Shown here: piece after piece, positions 63,993 through 64,000 of the stretch
How the letters are laid out: every line of letters begins with the position of its first letter
How positions within the stretch are numbered: position 1 is the stretch's first letter
Origin: Limosilactobacillus coleohominis 101-4-CHN
GTDB taxonomy: Bacteria; Bacillota; Bacilli; Lactobacillales; Lactobacillaceae
Reading direction: 5' to 3'
DNA length: 64,000 nt
NCBI RefSeq assembly: GCF_000161935.1
Contig: NZ_GG698802.1
Location: forward strand, 255,539-319,538
The notes under the pieces: model-generated
What the model was told of the DNA's origin: nothing
Databases searched by the model: none
What the model saw: the letters and a program-made list of their open reading frames with translations, nothing else
Translations under genes and position numbers: made by a program

Positions 63993-64000
63993 ATGGATAA
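63993..64000 (+). CDS. Start of a rightward gene (partial)
   Basis: ATG 63993 is preceded 9 bases upstream by GAAGGAG, and the frame runs off the window after two codons. Nothing can be said of the product. Confidence 0.45.

Overview
The window looks like chromosomal DNA of a low-GC Firmicute of the Lactobacillaceae, most like the genus Limosilactobacillus (reuteri/vaginalis group). This is inferred from YSIRK-type mucus-binding adhesins with LPQTG anchors, a 1-deoxyxylulose-5-phosphate synthase homologue with no other pathway gene in view, a cinnamoyl-esterase-like hydrolase, many amino acid permeases, a T-box and a Zur-type operator. Species is not claimed. No phage, complete insertion sequence, CRISPR array or rRNA is seen; one tRNA (Gln, TTG) lies near the right end.

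Layout. 1-5.2 kb: start of a phospholipase-D-like gene, then a zinc-type ABC importer plus two YibE/F proteins behind a strong promoter with an almost perfect Zur box. 5.5-14.3 kb: secreted nuclease, amino acid permease with a leader-peptide/terminator attenuator, a broken LPQTG surface protein, an acyltransferase, a Dxs-like enzyme, a broken DUF2075 ATPase and a VTT membrane protein. 14.4-27 kb: two separate SOS modules (Y-family polymerases with LexA boxes and small partners), YjeM transporter, VOC, GNAT, AarF kinase, CopY-like repressor, cinnamoyl esterase, a candidate small RNA, Ndk and a broken quinone oxidoreductase. 27-32 kb: 2-hydroxyacid dehydrogenase and AEC carrier behind a double TTGT-NN-ACAA operator, next to glyA, a GntR/FCD regulator and a TauE-type permease. 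32-37 kb: a redox cluster with two paralogous dienelactone-hydrolase-like enzymes. 37-41 kb: a T-box-controlled unit holding a ketopantoate-reductase-like enzyme and a chimeric aminotransferase/PTS-IIC gene. 41-50.5 kb: two large mucus-binding adhesins, one broken. 51-55.6 kb: a flavin operon (ApbE, two FMN reductases) ending in a cysteine desulfurase. 55.7-64 kb: DUF2252, HAD phosphatase, Na+/H+ antiporter, hydroxyacid dehydrogenase, permease, MFS transporter, tRNA-Gln.

The most interesting signals are (1) a cytoplasmic ApbE flavin transferase encoded with an FMN reductase-PAS protein whose C-terminal tail carries two copies of a D-T-x-A-S-A-S motif resembling flavinylation sites; (2) a dispersed double-hairpin repeat (46.8 and 62.2 kb, partial copy at 14.3 kb) whose arms differ only by compensatory base-pair changes; (3) the permease attenuator; (4) the in-frame aminotransferase::PTS-IIC fusion; (5) many genes broken by one stop codon or one frameshift, including a G6 tract in a surface adhesin. 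Boundaries were corrected by ribosome-binding sites where the longest reading frame began too early.
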